Source: an uncultured beta proteobacterium
Lineage (GTDB): Bacteria; Pseudomonadota; Gammaproteobacteria; Burkholderiales; Burkholderiaceae_C
DNA length: 64,000 nt
Assembly: GCA_903830985.1 (NCBI GenBank)
Contig: CAIKVZ010000033.1
Span: forward strand, 1 to 64,000
Reading direction: 5' to 3'
The stretch's first letter is position 1. Each line of letters opens with the position of its first letter. Positions 9,126 through 18,648 of the stretch are shown piece by piece. A program made the position numbers and the translations under genes. Below the pieces are notes generated by a model, which searched no databases, had not been told where the DNA came from, and was given only the letters and a program-made list of their open reading frames with translations.

Positions 9126-9251
9126 GGCGACCGATGCTATCGGCGCCGAAAAAATCAAGGTGTCGAAAGTGTGAACTGTCGACGCGCCAGGGTCGGCGCG
9201 GTGCAGGGCAGCGTGTAAACTGGCCGCCATGAACCTACTGCGAGCTCACTG
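9126..9251. promoter_or_regulatory. Divergent intergenic region between wza-like gene and response regulator
   Basis: These 126 bp separate the two divergent halves of the polysaccharide locus and must carry promoters for both. TAAACT in GTGTAAACTGG, about 30 bp before the response-regulator start, could be a -10 hexamer, but I see no convincing -35 partner. No clear inverted repeat for a regulator was recognised. Confidence 0.4.
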
Positions 9252-9941
9252 ATGCACATTGCCATTCTGGAGGACGACGCCGACCAGCTGGCTCTGCTCG
9301 AGTTGTGGCTGAGCAGCGGCCAGCATACGAGCCGCGGTTTTGCGTTGGCGGGGCAATTCATCGAGGGGTTGAAGAAGGAGCGCTTTGACCTGTTGCTTAT
9401 CGACTGGATGCTGCCCGACGGCACGGGTGCCGAAGTGCTGCAGTGGGTGCGGCAGAACCTGGGCTGGGAGATACCGCTGATCGTGGTCACGGCCCGTGAC
9501 GACGAAGCCACCACGGTGGCCGCGCTCAAGATGGGCGCCGACGACTATCTCGTGAAACCGCCCAAACCCATGGAACTGCTGGCGCGACTGGAGAATGTCG
9601 CGCGGCGCGTCAAACCGGGCGGTCTGCCCGTGCTGCGCCTGGGCAGCTTCGAGGTCGACGTGCAACGCCATCGGCTCACGCTGGACGGCACGGCGATCAC
9701 GCTCACGCAAAAGGAGTTCGATCTGTCGGTCTACCTGTTCCAGAATCCGGGCAAGCTGCTGTCGCGTGACCATTTGCTCAACAAGATCTGGGGGCTCAAC
9801 ACCGAGGTCGACACCCGCACCGTGGACACGCACATCAGCCGCTTGCGCAAGAAACTGCTGCTTGATGGCAGCAAGGGATGGAAGCTCACGCCCATCTATG
9901 GCTATGGTTACCGCTTCGACCGTGTCGATGCGCCCGCCTGA
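9252..9941 (+). CDS. OmpR/PhoB-family response regulator
   Basis: This 229-residue two-domain regulator has a receiver domain at residues 1-115: acidic pair ED at 7-8, phospho-acceptor D51 in LLIDWMLPDG, T80 and K102 in YLVKPPKP. A winged-helix DNA-binding domain follows at about residues 130-225 (LTQKEFDLSVYLFQNPGKLLSRDHLL, VDTHISRLRKKL). No histidine kinase is encoded nearby, so it is an orphan regulator in this window. Its position between the divergent polysaccharide blocks makes it a natural candidate regulator of the locus; that is inference. Confidence 0.92.
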   Translation: MHIAILEDDADQLALLELWLSSGQHTSRGFALAGQFIEGLKKERFDLLLIDWMLPDGTGAEVLQWVRQNLGWEIPLIVVTARDDEATTVAALKMGADDYLVKPPKPMELLARLENVARRVKPGGLPVLRLGSFEVDVQRHRLTLDGTAITLTQKEFDLSVYLFQNPGKLLSRDHLLNKIWGLNTEVDTRTVDTHISRLRKKLLLDGSKGWKLTPIYGYGYRFDRVDAPA

Positions 9942-9972
9942 TGCACCGAACTTTCCGTGCGGGGGTGACGCC

Positions 9973-11019
9973 ATGAAGGTCACCGTGCTGTATGCCGGCG
10001 GGGCTTCACCGCACGCGGGTTGGGTAGCGATCGACGAACTGGCGCAACTGCTGGCGCAGTACTTTGGCGCCGAGTTGCTGTCGCCCAAGCCCGTGCCCCA
10101 TGCCTGGCCGCGGCGCGTGCTGCGCCCGCACCAGATCCGCTACGAGCCTTTGACCAGCGCGGGCGGCGACGTACTGATCGTGGTGGCGCGCGGTCCTGGC
10201 GACCTGGGGCTGATCAGCGCCATCCCCGACTGCCGGCGCAAGTTCGGCAAGATCTACGGCTTTGTCACCGACTCCTATTTCCAGGCCGGCTTTGTCCAGG
10301 ATACGGCACTGTTTGACGCCATCACCGTCACGGCGCACGAGGATGTGGCTTTTCCTGCCGCGCGCTTTGGCATTGCGGTGCAGCAGTTGTACCAGGGCGC
10401 TGATTGCCTGAGCTGGGTGCCGCGCCGGCTGTTGCCACGAGAGGTCGACGTGATCGGCTTTGGCCGCACACCGCCGAGCTACCAGGCGGCTTTTTCGGCG
10501 CGCTTTCACCCGGCCGCTTCCGAACATCTGTACCTGCATTCGCCCTTGGGCAACCTGGCAGGTCCGAGCGTGGCGCTGGAGCGCGGCATGCTGTTCAAGC
10601 TGCTGCAGCGCAGCCGCATTTCGCTGGCCTTTCATCTGCTGGTGGAACCCCAGGGCGACCGGCCGCGCTCCATGATGGTGACCAGCCGCTGGTTGGAGTC
10701 GCTGCTGTCGGGTTGCATCGTGGCGGGGCGGCGCCCGGTGTCGCGCATGGCCGACGAGATGCTCAACTGGCCCGGTGCCACGGTGGAGCTGTCCCACGAC
10801 CCGCAGCAGGCGGGCGACGAAATCGAGGCGCTGCTGGCGCGCAACGACACACTGGCGTCACAACGGCGCAGCAACATGTTCCACACCCTGAGCCAGCACG
10901 ATTGGCGCCACCGCATCCGTGTGCTGTGTGCGCTGTGGCAACTGCCAGAGCCGGCCGCTTTGCGCGACGATCTGGCGCTGCTGCAGCAAGTGGGTGCGAT
11001 GTACGCCCCCGTCCCCTGA
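9973..11019 (+). CDS. GT-B-like glycosyltransferase, CgeB-type C-terminus
   Basis: This 348-residue cytoplasmic protein has no signal or membrane segment. It starts MKVTVLYAGGASPHAGWVAI. The region SMMVTSRWLESLLSGCIVAG resembles the donor-binding half of CgeB/GT1-like glycosyltransferases, and FHTLSQHDWRHRIRVLCALW matches the terminal helices of that group. The first half has little recognisable signal. It starts 31 bp after the response regulator and precedes galE, so a role in the same glycan pathway is likely. It could also be a diverged, non-catalytic GT-B protein. Confidence 0.6.
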   Translation: MKVTVLYAGGASPHAGWVAIDELAQLLAQYFGAELLSPKPVPHAWPRRVLRPHQIRYEPLTSAGGDVLIVVARGPGDLGLISAIPDCRRKFGKIYGFVTDSYFQAGFVQDTALFDAITVTAHEDVAFPAARFGIAVQQLYQGADCLSWVPRRLLPREVDVIGFGRTPPSYQAAFSARFHPAASEHLYLHSPLGNLAGPSVALERGMLFKLLQRSRISLAFHLLVEPQGDRPRSMMVTSRWLESLLSGCIVAGRRPVSRMADEMLNWPGATVELSHDPQQAGDEIEALLARNDTLASQRRSNMFHTLSQHDWRHRIRVLCALWQLPEPAALRDDLALLQQVGAMYAPVP

Positions 11020-11053
11020 ATCTGGTTAACCCAAGAAAGCGCAGCGAATCCCC

Positions 11054-12070
11054 ATGATTTTTGTCACTGGCGGGGCCGGCTACATCGGCTCGCACACCTG
11101 TGTGGAATTACTCCAGGCGGGGCACGAGGTCACGGTATTCGACAATTTCAGCAACAGCTGTGAGGAGGCCCTGGCGCGCGTGGCGTCCATCGCGGGCAAG
11201 GCCCCGCAACTGGTGCGCGGTGACATTCGGGACGGTGCCGCGCTGACCGCAGCACTGCGCGCGAGCGGCGCCCAGGCTGTGATCCATTTTGCCGGGCTCA
11301 AGGCGGTGGGCGAGTCGGTTGAGCAACCCTTGCGCTACTACGACAACAACGTTGTGGGCACGCTGCGCTTGCTCGAGGCCATGCAGGATTGCGGCGTCAA
11401 GAGCCTGGTGTTCAGTTCTTCCGCCACGGTCTACGGCGACCCGCAATACCTGCCGCTGACCGAGGACCATCCCCTGTCCGCCACCAACCCCTATGGCCGC
11501 AGCAAGCTGGTGATCGAGGAGATGCTGCGCGACCTGTACCGCAGCGACCCCGCCTGGCACATCGCCATCCTGCGCTACTTCAACCCCGTGGGCGCGCACG
11601 CCAGCGGCCTGATCGGCGAGGACCCGCAGGGACCACCGAACAACCTGCTGCCCTTTGTGGCCCAGGTGGCAGTAGGTCGACGCGAATTCCTCAACGTCTG
11701 GGGCGACGACTACGCCACGCCCGACGGTACGGGCGTGCGCGACTACATCCATGTGGTGGACCTGGCGCTGGGCCATTTGCAGGCGCTCAAACGCCTGCAA
11801 CGGGGCGCGCAGTGCCTGGAAGTTAACCTGGGAACCGGCGTGGGCTACAGCGTGCTCGACATGGTGCGTGCCTTCGAAAAGGCCGCCGGCAAACCGGTGC
11901 CCTACCGGGTCGGTCCGCGCCGACCGGGCGACGTAGCCTCGTGCTATGCCGAGCCGGGGCGGGCCGCCGAGTTGCTGCAGTGGCGCGCGCGGCGCGGTCT
12001 GGATGAAATGTGTGCAGATGCCTGGCGCTGGCAGAGCGCCAATCCGAACGGATATGGAGCGAGCGAATAA
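11054..12070 (+). CDS. galE: UDP-glucose 4-epimerase
   Basis: This 338-residue extended SDR enzyme interconverts UDP-glucose and UDP-galactose. It has the NAD-binding GGAGYIGSH at residues 6-14, the catalytic Ser in FSSSATVYG and the YxxxK pair in [15 protein letters not shown]-terminal [15 protein letters not shown] is the sugar-nucleotide loop of GalE. The stop overlaps the next start (TAATG), so expression is coupled to the pyrophosphorylase. It supplies a sugar donor for the adjacent glycosyltransferases. Confidence 0.95.
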   Translation: MIFVTGGAGYIGSHTCVELLQAGHEVTVFDNFSNSCEEALARVASIAGKAPQLVRGDIRDGAALTAALRASGAQAVIHFAGLKAVGESVEQPLRYYDNNVVGTLRLLEAMQDCGVKSLVFSSSATVYGDPQYLPLTEDHPLSATNPYGRSKLVIEEMLRDLYRSDPAWHIAILRYFNPVGAHASGLIGEDPQGPPNNLLPFVAQVAVGRREFLNVWGDDYATPDGTGVRDYIHVVDLALGHLQALKRLQRGAQCLEVNLGTGVGYSVLDMVRAFEKAAGKPVPYRVGPRRPGDVASCYAEPGRAAELLQWRARRGLDEMCADAWRWQSANPNGYGASE

Positions 12071-13173
12071 TGGCCAAGGGAATGATTCTGGCGGCGGGCC
12101 AGGGAACGCGCGTGCGGCCCCTGACGACCGACCTGCCCAAGCCGATGGTGCCGATTCTGGGCAAGCCGGTGATGGAGTACCTGATCGAGCATCTGGCGCG
12201 CCACGGCATCACCGAGATCATGGTGAACGTGGCCTGGCACCATGAAAAGATCGAAGAGTATTTCGGCGACGGACACCGCTGGGGGGTGGAGATCGGCTAC
12301 GCCTACGAGGGTGTGCGCGAGTACGGCGACATCCTGCCGCGCCCCATGGGCTCGGCCGGCGGCATGCGCCGCATCCAGGATTTCGGCGGCTTCTTTGACG
12401 ACACCACGCTGGTGCTGTGCGGCGACGCGCTGATCGACCTGGACATCACGGCCGCGCTGGCCGAGCACAAGGCCAAGGGCGCCATCGCCAGCCTGATTGC
12501 CATGGACGTGCCGCTGGCCGAGGTGCACGCCTACGGCATCGTGGTGGCTGGCCCCGACGGGCAGATCGAGTCCTTCCAGGAAAAGCCCAAGCCGGCCGAG
12601 GCCAAATCGACGCTGGCCAGCACCGGCATCTACATCTTCGAGCCCGCCGTGCTGGGCTTTGTGCCGCCGGGCAAGGTTTACGACATCGGCTCGCAACTGT
12701 TCCCCGATCTGGTGGCGCAGGGCCTGCCCTTTTATGCGCAGAACCGCCCGTTCAACTGGATCGACATCGGCCGCGTGAGCGACTACTGGTCGGTGCTGCA
12801 GCGCGTGCTCAGCGGCGAAGTGGCTGACATGACCATGCCCGGGCGCCAGATCAAACCCGGCATCTGGGTTGGCCTGAACACCTCTATCCCATGGGACAAG
12901 GTGAAGATCGAAGGCCCGGTCTACATCGGCTCGAGCGTGCGCATCGAGCCCGGCGCCAGCATCACCGGACCGGCCTGGATCGGCCACGGCAGCCACATCC
13001 GTACCGGGGCCCGGGTGGTGCGCAGCATCCTGTTCGAGTACACGCGCATTGCCGCCGACATGCGCTTCAGCGAGATGATTGTCTCGCCCGATTACTGCGT
13101 GGACCGGCATGGCGACACCCTGTACCGCGGCGACGACACGGCCCAGCTGCGCTGGGGCGACGCCCGGGCCTGA
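12070..13173 (+). CDS. NDP-sugar pyrophosphorylase (mannose-1-phosphate guanylyltransferase-like)
   Basis: This 367-residue enzyme has the nucleotidyltransferase signature MILAAGQGTRVRPLTTDLPKPMVPI and the metal-binding LVLCGDALIDLD. Its C-terminal left-handed beta-helix (VYIGSSVRIEPGASITGPAWIG) is typical of GMPP/GlmU-like two-domain pyrophosphorylases. The start ATG shares one base with the galE stop. Together with the manC homologue downstream it probably feeds GDP-mannose or another NDP-sugar to the locus. Exact substrate specificity (Man-1-P or Glc-1-P) cannot be fixed from motifs alone. Confidence 0.85.
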   Translation: MAKGMILAAGQGTRVRPLTTDLPKPMVPILGKPVMEYLIEHLARHGITEIMVNVAWHHEKIEEYFGDGHRWGVEIGYAYEGVREYGDILPRPMGSAGGMRRIQDFGGFFDDTTLVLCGDALIDLDITAALAEHKAKGAIASLIAMDVPLAEVHAYGIVVAGPDGQIESFQEKPKPAEAKSTLASTGIYIFEPAVLGFVPPGKVYDIGSQLFPDLVAQGLPFYAQNRPFNWIDIGRVSDYWSVLQRVLSGEVADMTMPGRQIKPGIWVGLNTSIPWDKVKIEGPVYIGSSVRIEPGASITGPAWIGHGSHIRTGARVVRSILFEYTRIAADMRFSEMIVSPDYCVDRHGDTLYRGDDTAQLRWGDARA

Positions 13174-13221
13174 GCTCGGTCAGCCCTTGACCCGTAGCGT
13201 GATTTTTTGATTGGACTGCGC

Positions 13222-14666
13222 ATGTTGATTCAACCGGTTGTTCTGTCGGGCGGCTCCGGCACCCGCCTGTGGCCCCTGTCGCGGGAGAAATACCCCAAGC
13301 AACTGCTGCCACTGATGGGTGAGGACTCGCTGCTGCAGGCGACGGTGCGCCGGCTCCAGGGCATCAATGGCGCAGAGCTCGCGCCGCCGATGGTGGTGTG
13401 CAACGAGGAGTACCGTTTTGTCATCGCCGAGCAGCTGCGCCTGCTGGGCCAAAGCGGCCCCATCGTGCTCGAGCCCATGGGGCGCAACACCGCACCGGCC
13501 CTGACGCTGGCGGCCTTCGCCGCGATGAAGGGCGGCGCCGATCCGGTGCTGCTGGTGATGCCTGCCGACCATGTGATCCTGGACACGGCCGCGTTTCAGC
13601 GCGTGGTGCTGCAGGGCGCGGCCTTGGCCGAACAAGGGCTGGTGGTGACCTTCGGCATCACCCCCGATGCGCCCGAGACCGGCTACGGCTACATCCAGCG
13701 CGGCGCACCCCATGGCGCCAACGCCAGCCTGATCGCGCGCTTTGTCGAGAAGCCCGACCTCGCCACGGCCCAGGTTTATCTGGACGACGGCGCCTACCTG
13801 TGGAACAGCGGCCTGTTCATGCTGCGCGCCTCGACCTGGCTGGCGCCATCGGCGTGTGCCGCGCCGACATTCTGGCCGCCTGCCGGAGCGCCTGGGACCA
13901 GGGCTCCACGGACGGCGGCTTCGTGCGCGTGGGCAAGGAGGCTTTTGCCCAATGCCCGGCGGACTCGATCGACTACGCCGTGATGGAACGCGTGGCCCAG
14001 GCCACGCCCGGCGCCGGCGCGGCGCTGCCGGCGGGCGTGGTCATTCCCCTGAGCGCCGGCTGGTCCGATGTCGGCGCCTGGGACGCGTTGTGGCAGGTGC
14101 TGCCCAAGGATCCCGACGGCAATGTGGCCCAGGGCGATGTCATGCTGCAGGACTGCCGCGACACGCTGGCGCTGTCCTCCGGTCGCCTCGTGGCCTGCGT
14201 GGGCGTGAGCGATCTGGTGGTGGTGGAAACGGCGGACGCGATCCTGGTGGCGCACAAGGACCACACCCAGGATGTGAAAAAAATCGTCGATCGCCTCAAG
14301 CAACAGGGACGCGCCGAAGGCGCCGTACACCGCAAGGTGTTTCGCCCCTGGGGTTGGTACGACGGCGTGGATGCGGGCGCGCGCTTTCAGGTCAAACGCA
14401 TCATGGTCAAGCCCGGCGGCACGCTGTCACTGCAGATGCACCATCACCGCGCCGAGCACTGGATCGTGGTCACGGGAACGGCCCGGGTGACGCGCGGCGA
14501 GACCAGTTTTCTGGTGAGCGAAAACGAGTCCACCTTCATTCCCCTGGGCACGCAACACCGGCTGGAAAACCCCGGGCGCGTGGCGCTGGAGATGATCGAG
14601 GTGCAGTCCGGCTCCTACCTGGGGGAAGACGACATCGTGCGTTTTGAAGACGTCTACGGGCGCTGA
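13222..14666 (+). pseudogene. manC: Mannose-1-phosphate guanylyltransferase/mannose-6-phosphate isomerase, frameshifted
   Basis: Two overlapping frames together make one ManC of about 480 residues. Frame 1 (from the ATG at 13222) carries VVLSGGSGTRLWPLSREKYPKQ and FVEKPDLATA and reads through FMLRASTWLA. It then turns to nonsense and stops at 13983. The remainder continues in frame 3 from AIGVCRADILAACRSAW, including the C-terminal cupin isomerase domain (VFRPWGWYDGVDAG, LQMHHHRAEHWIVV), to 14666. The break is at about 13845, where one G seems lost from an expected GCGGCC. It may be a real mutation or a sequencing error. If real, GDP-mannose synthesis would depend on another gene. The track start 13207 is a TTG; I prefer the in-frame ATG. 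Confidence 0.85.
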
Positions 14667-14675
14667 GGCCGCAGC

Positions 14676-15596
14676 ATGGAAACCAAGTGGCTTGAAGATT
14701 TCGTCAGCCTGGCGGAGACGCACAGTTTCAGCCGCTCGGCCCAGCTGCGCCATGTGACGCAGCCGGCTTTCTCGCGGCGCATCCAGTCGCTGGAGGCCTG
14801 GGCCGGCACCGACCTCGTTGACCGCAGCTCCTACCCCACGCGTCTTACGCTGGCCGGCGAGACGCTGTATGCGCAGTCGCTGGAAATGCTGCAGGCGCTG
14901 CAGAGCACGCGCGCCATGCTGCGTGGCCACCATGTGGCGGGCCACGACGTGATCGAGTTCGCGGTGCCGCACACCCTGGCCTTCACTTTTTTCCCGGCCT
15001 GGCTGTCGAGCCTGCGCGGCGAGTTCGGCCCGATCAAGAGCCGCCTCATCGCCATGAATGTGCACGACGCTGTGATGCGCCTGGTCGAGGGCAGCTGTGA
15101 CCTGTTGATCTCCTACCACCACCCCTCGCAACCGATCCAGCTCGACTCGGATCGCTACGAGATGCTGAGCCTGGGGCAGGAGGTGCTCTCCCCCTATGTG
15201 CGCGCTGATGCCAGCGGGGGGCCGTTGTTCGAGTTGCCCGGACGCGCCGGGCAACTGCTGCCCTACCTGGGCTACGCGCCCGGCGCCTACCTGGGACGCG
15301 TGGTGGACCTGATCCTGCAGCAAAGCGGCACGCCGATCCATCTGGACCGGGTGTATGAGACCGACATGGCAGAAGGACTCAAGGCCATGGCCCTTGAAGG
15401 GCATGGCATCGCCTTTCTGCCCTACAGCGCGGTGCGCAAGGAGCTGCGCAGCAAGAAGCTGGTCAGCGCCGCACCCAGGGAGATGAGCGGGCTGGAGATG
15501 ACGCTGGACATCCGTGTCTACCGCGAACGCCCGCACGGCAACCTGAGACCCAAGGGAACGGCCCAGGCGCTTTGGGAATTTTTGGCCAAGGCCTGA
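14676..15596 (+). CDS. LysR-family transcriptional regulator, HypT/YjiE-like
   Basis: This 306-residue regulator has an N-terminal winged HTH (WLEDFVSLAETHSFSRSAQLRHVTQPAFSRRIQSLE, residues 4-40) and a LysR substrate-binding domain from about residue 90. The opening ETKWLEDF and the QPAFSRRI recognition helix resemble the YjiE/HypT hypochlorite-responsive subgroup more than CbbR/CysB types. It starts 9 bp after the manC stop and precedes an amino-acid binding protein on the same strand. LysR proteins often control a neighbour, but here the likely target is unclear. Confidence 0.88.
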   Translation: METKWLEDFVSLAETHSFSRSAQLRHVTQPAFSRRIQSLEAWAGTDLVDRSSYPTRLTLAGETLYAQSLEMLQALQSTRAMLRGHHVAGHDVIEFAVPHTLAFTFFPAWLSSLRGEFGPIKSRLIAMNVHDAVMRLVEGSCDLLISYHHPSQPIQLDSDRYEMLSLGQEVLSPYVRADASGGPLFELPGRAGQLLPYLGYAPGAYLGRVVDLILQQSGTPIHLDRVYETDMAEGLKAMALEGHGIAFLPYSAVRKELRSKKLVSAAPREMSGLEMTLDIRVYRERPHGNLRPKGTAQALWEFLAKA

Positions 15597-15633
15597 GCGG
15601 CACGGTCTGCAAAATCACGAGGATCCTCACATC

Positions 15634-16518
15634 ATGCGCAGTTCGTTTCGGTCCCTGGCCCTGGTGGTCTGTCTGCTCGGCTCGGGCGCACAGGCGCAGA
15701 CCGTGTTCGCACGCGTGGCCGGTGGCGGCAAGCTGGTCATCGCGCACCGCGAGTCGTCGATCCCGTTTTCCTACCTGGACGTCGAAAAGAAACCTGTGGG
15801 CTATGCCGTCGATCTGTGCCTGAAGATCGCCGAGGCCGTGCGCAGGAAGACCGGCATCAAGGCCATGCAGGTCGAGTTCCTGCAGGTCACGCCGGCGAAC
15901 CGCATCGCCATGGTGGAACAGGGACGGGCCGATCTGGAGTGCGGCTCCACCACCAACAACGCGGAACGACGGCAAAAGGTGGCTTTCACCATTCCCCACT
16001 TCATCGCCGGCGCCAGGCTGCTGGTGCGCGTCGACAGCACGGCGGAGCGGATCGAGGACATGGAGGGCAAGAAGCTGGTGTCGACCCAGGGCACAACCCC
16101 GCTCAAGGCGCTGGAGCAGGCGAACCGTGAGCGCATGCTGCACATCACGCTGCTGGAAGCGCCGGACCATGCACGCGCCGTCGAGATGGTGGAAAAGGGC
16201 GAGGCCGACGGCTTTGTCATGGACGACGTGCTGCTCTTCGGTCTGGCCGCGAATCGGGCCAATCCCGCCGCCCTCAAGGTGGTCGGCAAGTTCATCACCA
16301 CCGAGCCGCTGGCCATCATGCTGCCCAAGAGCGATCCCGAATTCAAGAAGCTGGTCGATGACGAAATGCGCCGCCTGATCCAGAGCCGGGAGATCTACGC
16401 CATCTACGACAAGTGGTTCATGAAGCCGATCCCGCCGAAGAACACGGCATTGAACATGCCGGCCAGCTACCTGCTGCGCGACTTCTGGAAGTTCCCGACG
16501 GACGTCGTGCCCTTCTGA
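15634..16518 (+). CDS. Amino-acid ABC transporter periplasmic binding protein (family 3, GltI-like)
   Basis: This 294-residue secreted protein has an N-terminal signal peptide (SFRSLALVVCLLGSGAQAQT, cleavage after AQA). The SBP_bac_3 fold follows: LVIAHRESSIPFSYLD, VGYAVDLCLKIAEAV, NRIAMVEQGRADLECGSTTNNAERR. The last stretch is the typical ligand-coordinating region of glutamate/aspartate binders. No permease or ATPase genes follow, so it is an orphan binding protein here. The gene starts 37 bp after lysR. The ligand is predicted by family only. Confidence 0.87.
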   Translation: MRSSFRSLALVVCLLGSGAQAQTVFARVAGGGKLVIAHRESSIPFSYLDVEKKPVGYAVDLCLKIAEAVRRKTGIKAMQVEFLQVTPANRIAMVEQGRADLECGSTTNNAERRQKVAFTIPHFIAGARLLVRVDSTAERIEDMEGKKLVSTQGTTPLKALEQANRERMLHITLLEAPDHARAVEMVEKGEADGFVMDDVLLFGLAANRANPAALKVVGKFITTEPLAIMLPKSDPEFKKLVDDEMRRLIQSREIYAIYDKWFMKPIPPKNTALNMPASYLLRDFWKFPTDVVPF

Positions 16519-16531
16519 CTACCGGCTTGTC

Positions 16532-16560
16532 ATTGCGAGCCGCTTCAGCGGCGTGGCAAT
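16532..16560. repeat. REP-like palindromic hairpin
   Basis: ATTGC...GCAAT encloses a perfect inner stem GCCGC-TTCA-GCGGC. This matches the widespread intergenic repeat type that begins TCATTGCGAG and ends GTGGCAATCC. It lies 14 bp after the stop of the binding-protein gene and could stabilise the 3' end or act as a weak terminator. No second copy was noticed in the window. Confidence 0.6.
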
Positions 16561-16760
16561 CCAGGTTCGTGGCTGCGCGGCCGATGTACGGCGTGCGTCC
16601 TCATGGTGCCAAACGCGCACAAATCGGCCGCCCGCCGCACACCAGCCGCTTGAAGTAACGACGCAAGGGCACGTTTCCTTGGGTGCTCATGGAAAGGCCC
16701 GAACGGCCGCGCGATGACAAGTGGGCCAGCGACCCGCGCGTGATTTGGGACAATACCCCC

Positions 16761-17792
16761 ATGACCTCCCAAATCACCCTCACCCGACCCGACGACTGGC
16801 ACCTGCATGTGCGCGACGCACAGGCCTTGCACACCGTGGTGCCGCACAGCGCGGCGCAATTCGGCCGCGCCGTCATCATGCCCAACCTCAAGGTCCCGGT
16901 GACCACCGCGGCGCAGGCGCGGGCTTACAAGGCGCGCATCCTGGCGGCCGTGCCACCGGGCCTGCAGTTTGAGCCGCTGATGACCTTGTACCTCACCGAC
17001 AACACGTCACCCGACGAAGTGGCGCGCGCCAGGGACGCGGGTGTCGTGGCATTCAAGCTGTACCCGGCCGGCGCCACCACCAACAGCGATGCCGGTGTGA
17101 CCGATCTGCGCAAGACCTACGCCACGCTCGAGGCCATGCAACGCGCCGGCCTGTTGTTGCTGGTGCACGGCGAAGTGACCTCACCTGACGTCGACCTGTT
17201 CGACCGTGAAGCCGTGTTCATCGACACCCAATTGATCCCGCTGCGGCGCGATTTCCCTGAACTGAAGATCGTGTTCGAGCACATCACCACGAAGGAGGCG
17301 GCGCAGTACGTGGCCCAGGCCGGCGCCTTCACCGCAGCCACCGTCACGGCGCACCACCTGCTGTTCAATCGCAACGCGCTCTTCACCGGCGGCATCCGTC
17401 CGCATTACTACTGCCTGCCGGTGCTCAAACGCGAGGTCCATCGGCTGGCGCTGGTGCAGGCCTCCACCAGCGGCTCCGACCGGTTTTTCCTCGGCACGGA
17501 CAGCGCGCCGCACGCGGCCCACCTGAAGGAGCATGCCAGCGGCTGTGCCGGTTGCTACACCGCGCACGCCGCGCTGGAGATGTACGCCGAGGCCTTCGAT
17601 GCGGCGAACGCGCTGGACCGGCTTGAGGGCTTTGCCAGCTTTCATGGACCCGCTTTCTACGGCCTGCCACGCAACGGCGGCAGCGTCACGCTGCGGCGCG
17701 AGTCCTGGACGCCGCCGGCGAGCTTTGCCTTCGGCGAGGCCGAACTCAAGCCGCTGCGCGCGGGCGAAGCCCTGCCGTGGCGCATGGTCTAG
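16761..17792 (+). CDS. pyrC: Dihydroorotase, class II (PyrC type)
   Basis: This 343-residue zinc enzyme of pyrimidine synthesis converts carbamoyl-aspartate to dihydroorotate. Metal ligands are visible as DDWHLHVRD near residue 12. The carboxylated-lysine region is [16 protein letters not shown], followed by [18 protein letters not shown] and [11 protein letters not shown]. The length is standard for E. coli-type PyrC. The ATG at 16761 is preferred over the track GTG at 16683, whose extension is unlike the family. The gene overlaps the next by 16 bp. Confidence 0.95.
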   Translation: MTSQITLTRPDDWHLHVRDAQALHTVVPHSAAQFGRAVIMPNLKVPVTTAAQARAYKARILAAVPPGLQFEPLMTLYLTDNTSPDEVARARDAGVVAFKLYPAGATTNSDAGVTDLRKTYATLEAMQRAGLLLLVHGEVTSPDVDLFDREAVFIDTQLIPLRRDFPELKIVFEHITTKEAAQYVAQAGAFTAATVTAHHLLFNRNALFTGGIRPHYYCLPVLKREVHRLALVQASTSGSDRFFLGTDSAPHAAHLKEHASGCAGCYTAHAALEMYAEAFDAANALDRLEGFASFHGPAFYGLPRNGGSVTLRRESWTPPASFAFGEAELKPLRAGEALPWRMV

Positions 17793-18538
17793 AACTGATC
17801 GACTGGAGCGCACCCTGGCTGGCGCAGCTGCGCCTGCGCGGCGAAGGGATCGCCGCTACCGTGCAGCAGGGGCTCAGCGTGGCCGAGGCCTTGAACCAGG
17901 CCGGTCCGGCGCCGGTGCGCTTCGTGCCCCAAGCCGAGTTGCCTGCCGGCATGGCCTACGAGGACTTCATATTTCGCAGCGGGCGCTGCCCGACGCGCGA
18001 CGGTCTGCACGATTTTTTCAACGGTCTGTGCTGGCTGCACCTGCCGCTGGTCAAGCAGCAGCTGAACCGGATTCAGGCGCAGCAGATCGCCGCCGACGGC
18101 ATTCAGTGCGTGCGCGGACGGGTGCGCGACGCCGCCACGCTGTTCGACGAGAATGCGGCGCTGTTTCAGGGGCCGGACGCGCTCTGGGGCGCCTTGCTGG
18201 CTAAAGATTGGCAGCGCCTGTTCGTCGAGTTGCGCCCCCTTTGGGCCCAGGCGCAATTGCTGATCATCGGCCACGCCCTGATGGAAAAACTGATTTGTCC
18301 GCGCAAGGGCATGACAGCCCATGTGTACCGCGCGCAGTCCTTTGTGACCTCACTGGCCGAGCTCGACCAGTGGCTGGCGCACGATGTCAGCGCCGACAAG
18401 CTCGCGCTCAAGCCCTTTGCCCCGCTGCCGGTGCTGGGTGTCCCTGGCTGGTGCCGCGCCAATGAGGCCGCCGACTTCTACCGCGATGTGGCCGTGTTCC
18501 GTGGGCCCGCAGCCACCGCGCCGGGATGCCTGCCGTGA
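17777..18538 (+). CDS. DUF3025 domain protein
   Basis: This 253-residue cytoplasmic protein of unknown function starts at a GTG inside the end of pyrC ([18 protein letters not shown]). The family signature region is [32 protein letters not shown], with a second conserved block [24 protein letters not shown]. It has no signal peptide and no membrane segment. The overlap with pyrC implies translational coupling. I know no established role for the family. Confidence 0.85.
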   Translation: MAHGLELIDWSAPWLAQLRLRGEGIAATVQQGLSVAEALNQAGPAPVRFVPQAELPAGMAYEDFIFRSGRCPTRDGLHDFFNGLCWLHLPLVKQQLNRIQAQQIAADGIQCVRGRVRDAATLFDENAALFQGPDALWGALLAKDWQRLFVELRPLWAQAQLLIIGHALMEKLICPRKGMTAHVYRAQSFVTSLAELDQWLAHDVSADKLALKPFAPLPVLGVPGWCRANEAADFYRDVAVFRGPAATAPGCLP

Positions 18539-18577
18539 TTCAAAGCCCGGTGCGCGAGCAGGCCAAACGCCGGGCGA

Positions 18578-18603
18578 CTTGATATTTAAGGTCTGGCCCA
18601 TAC
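18578..18603 (+). promoter_or_regulatory. Sigma-32-like promoter of htpX
   Basis: CTTGATA (consensus CTTGAAA), an 11-bp spacer, then GCCCATAC (consensus CCCCATNT) lie about 46 bp before the htpX ATG. htpX is a classic heat-shock gene, and rpoH is in the same window. The assignment is by eye; spacing is at the short end of the allowed range. Confidence 0.5.
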
Positions 18604-18648
18604 CATTGGGCTTCAGGGTTGCTTTCGCGGCCCGTCTCCAAGGACATC

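Noticed and set aside
13207-13221. TTG start for manC
   Set aside because: An in-frame ATG five codons later gives the normal ManC N-terminus with VVLSGGSGTRLWP.
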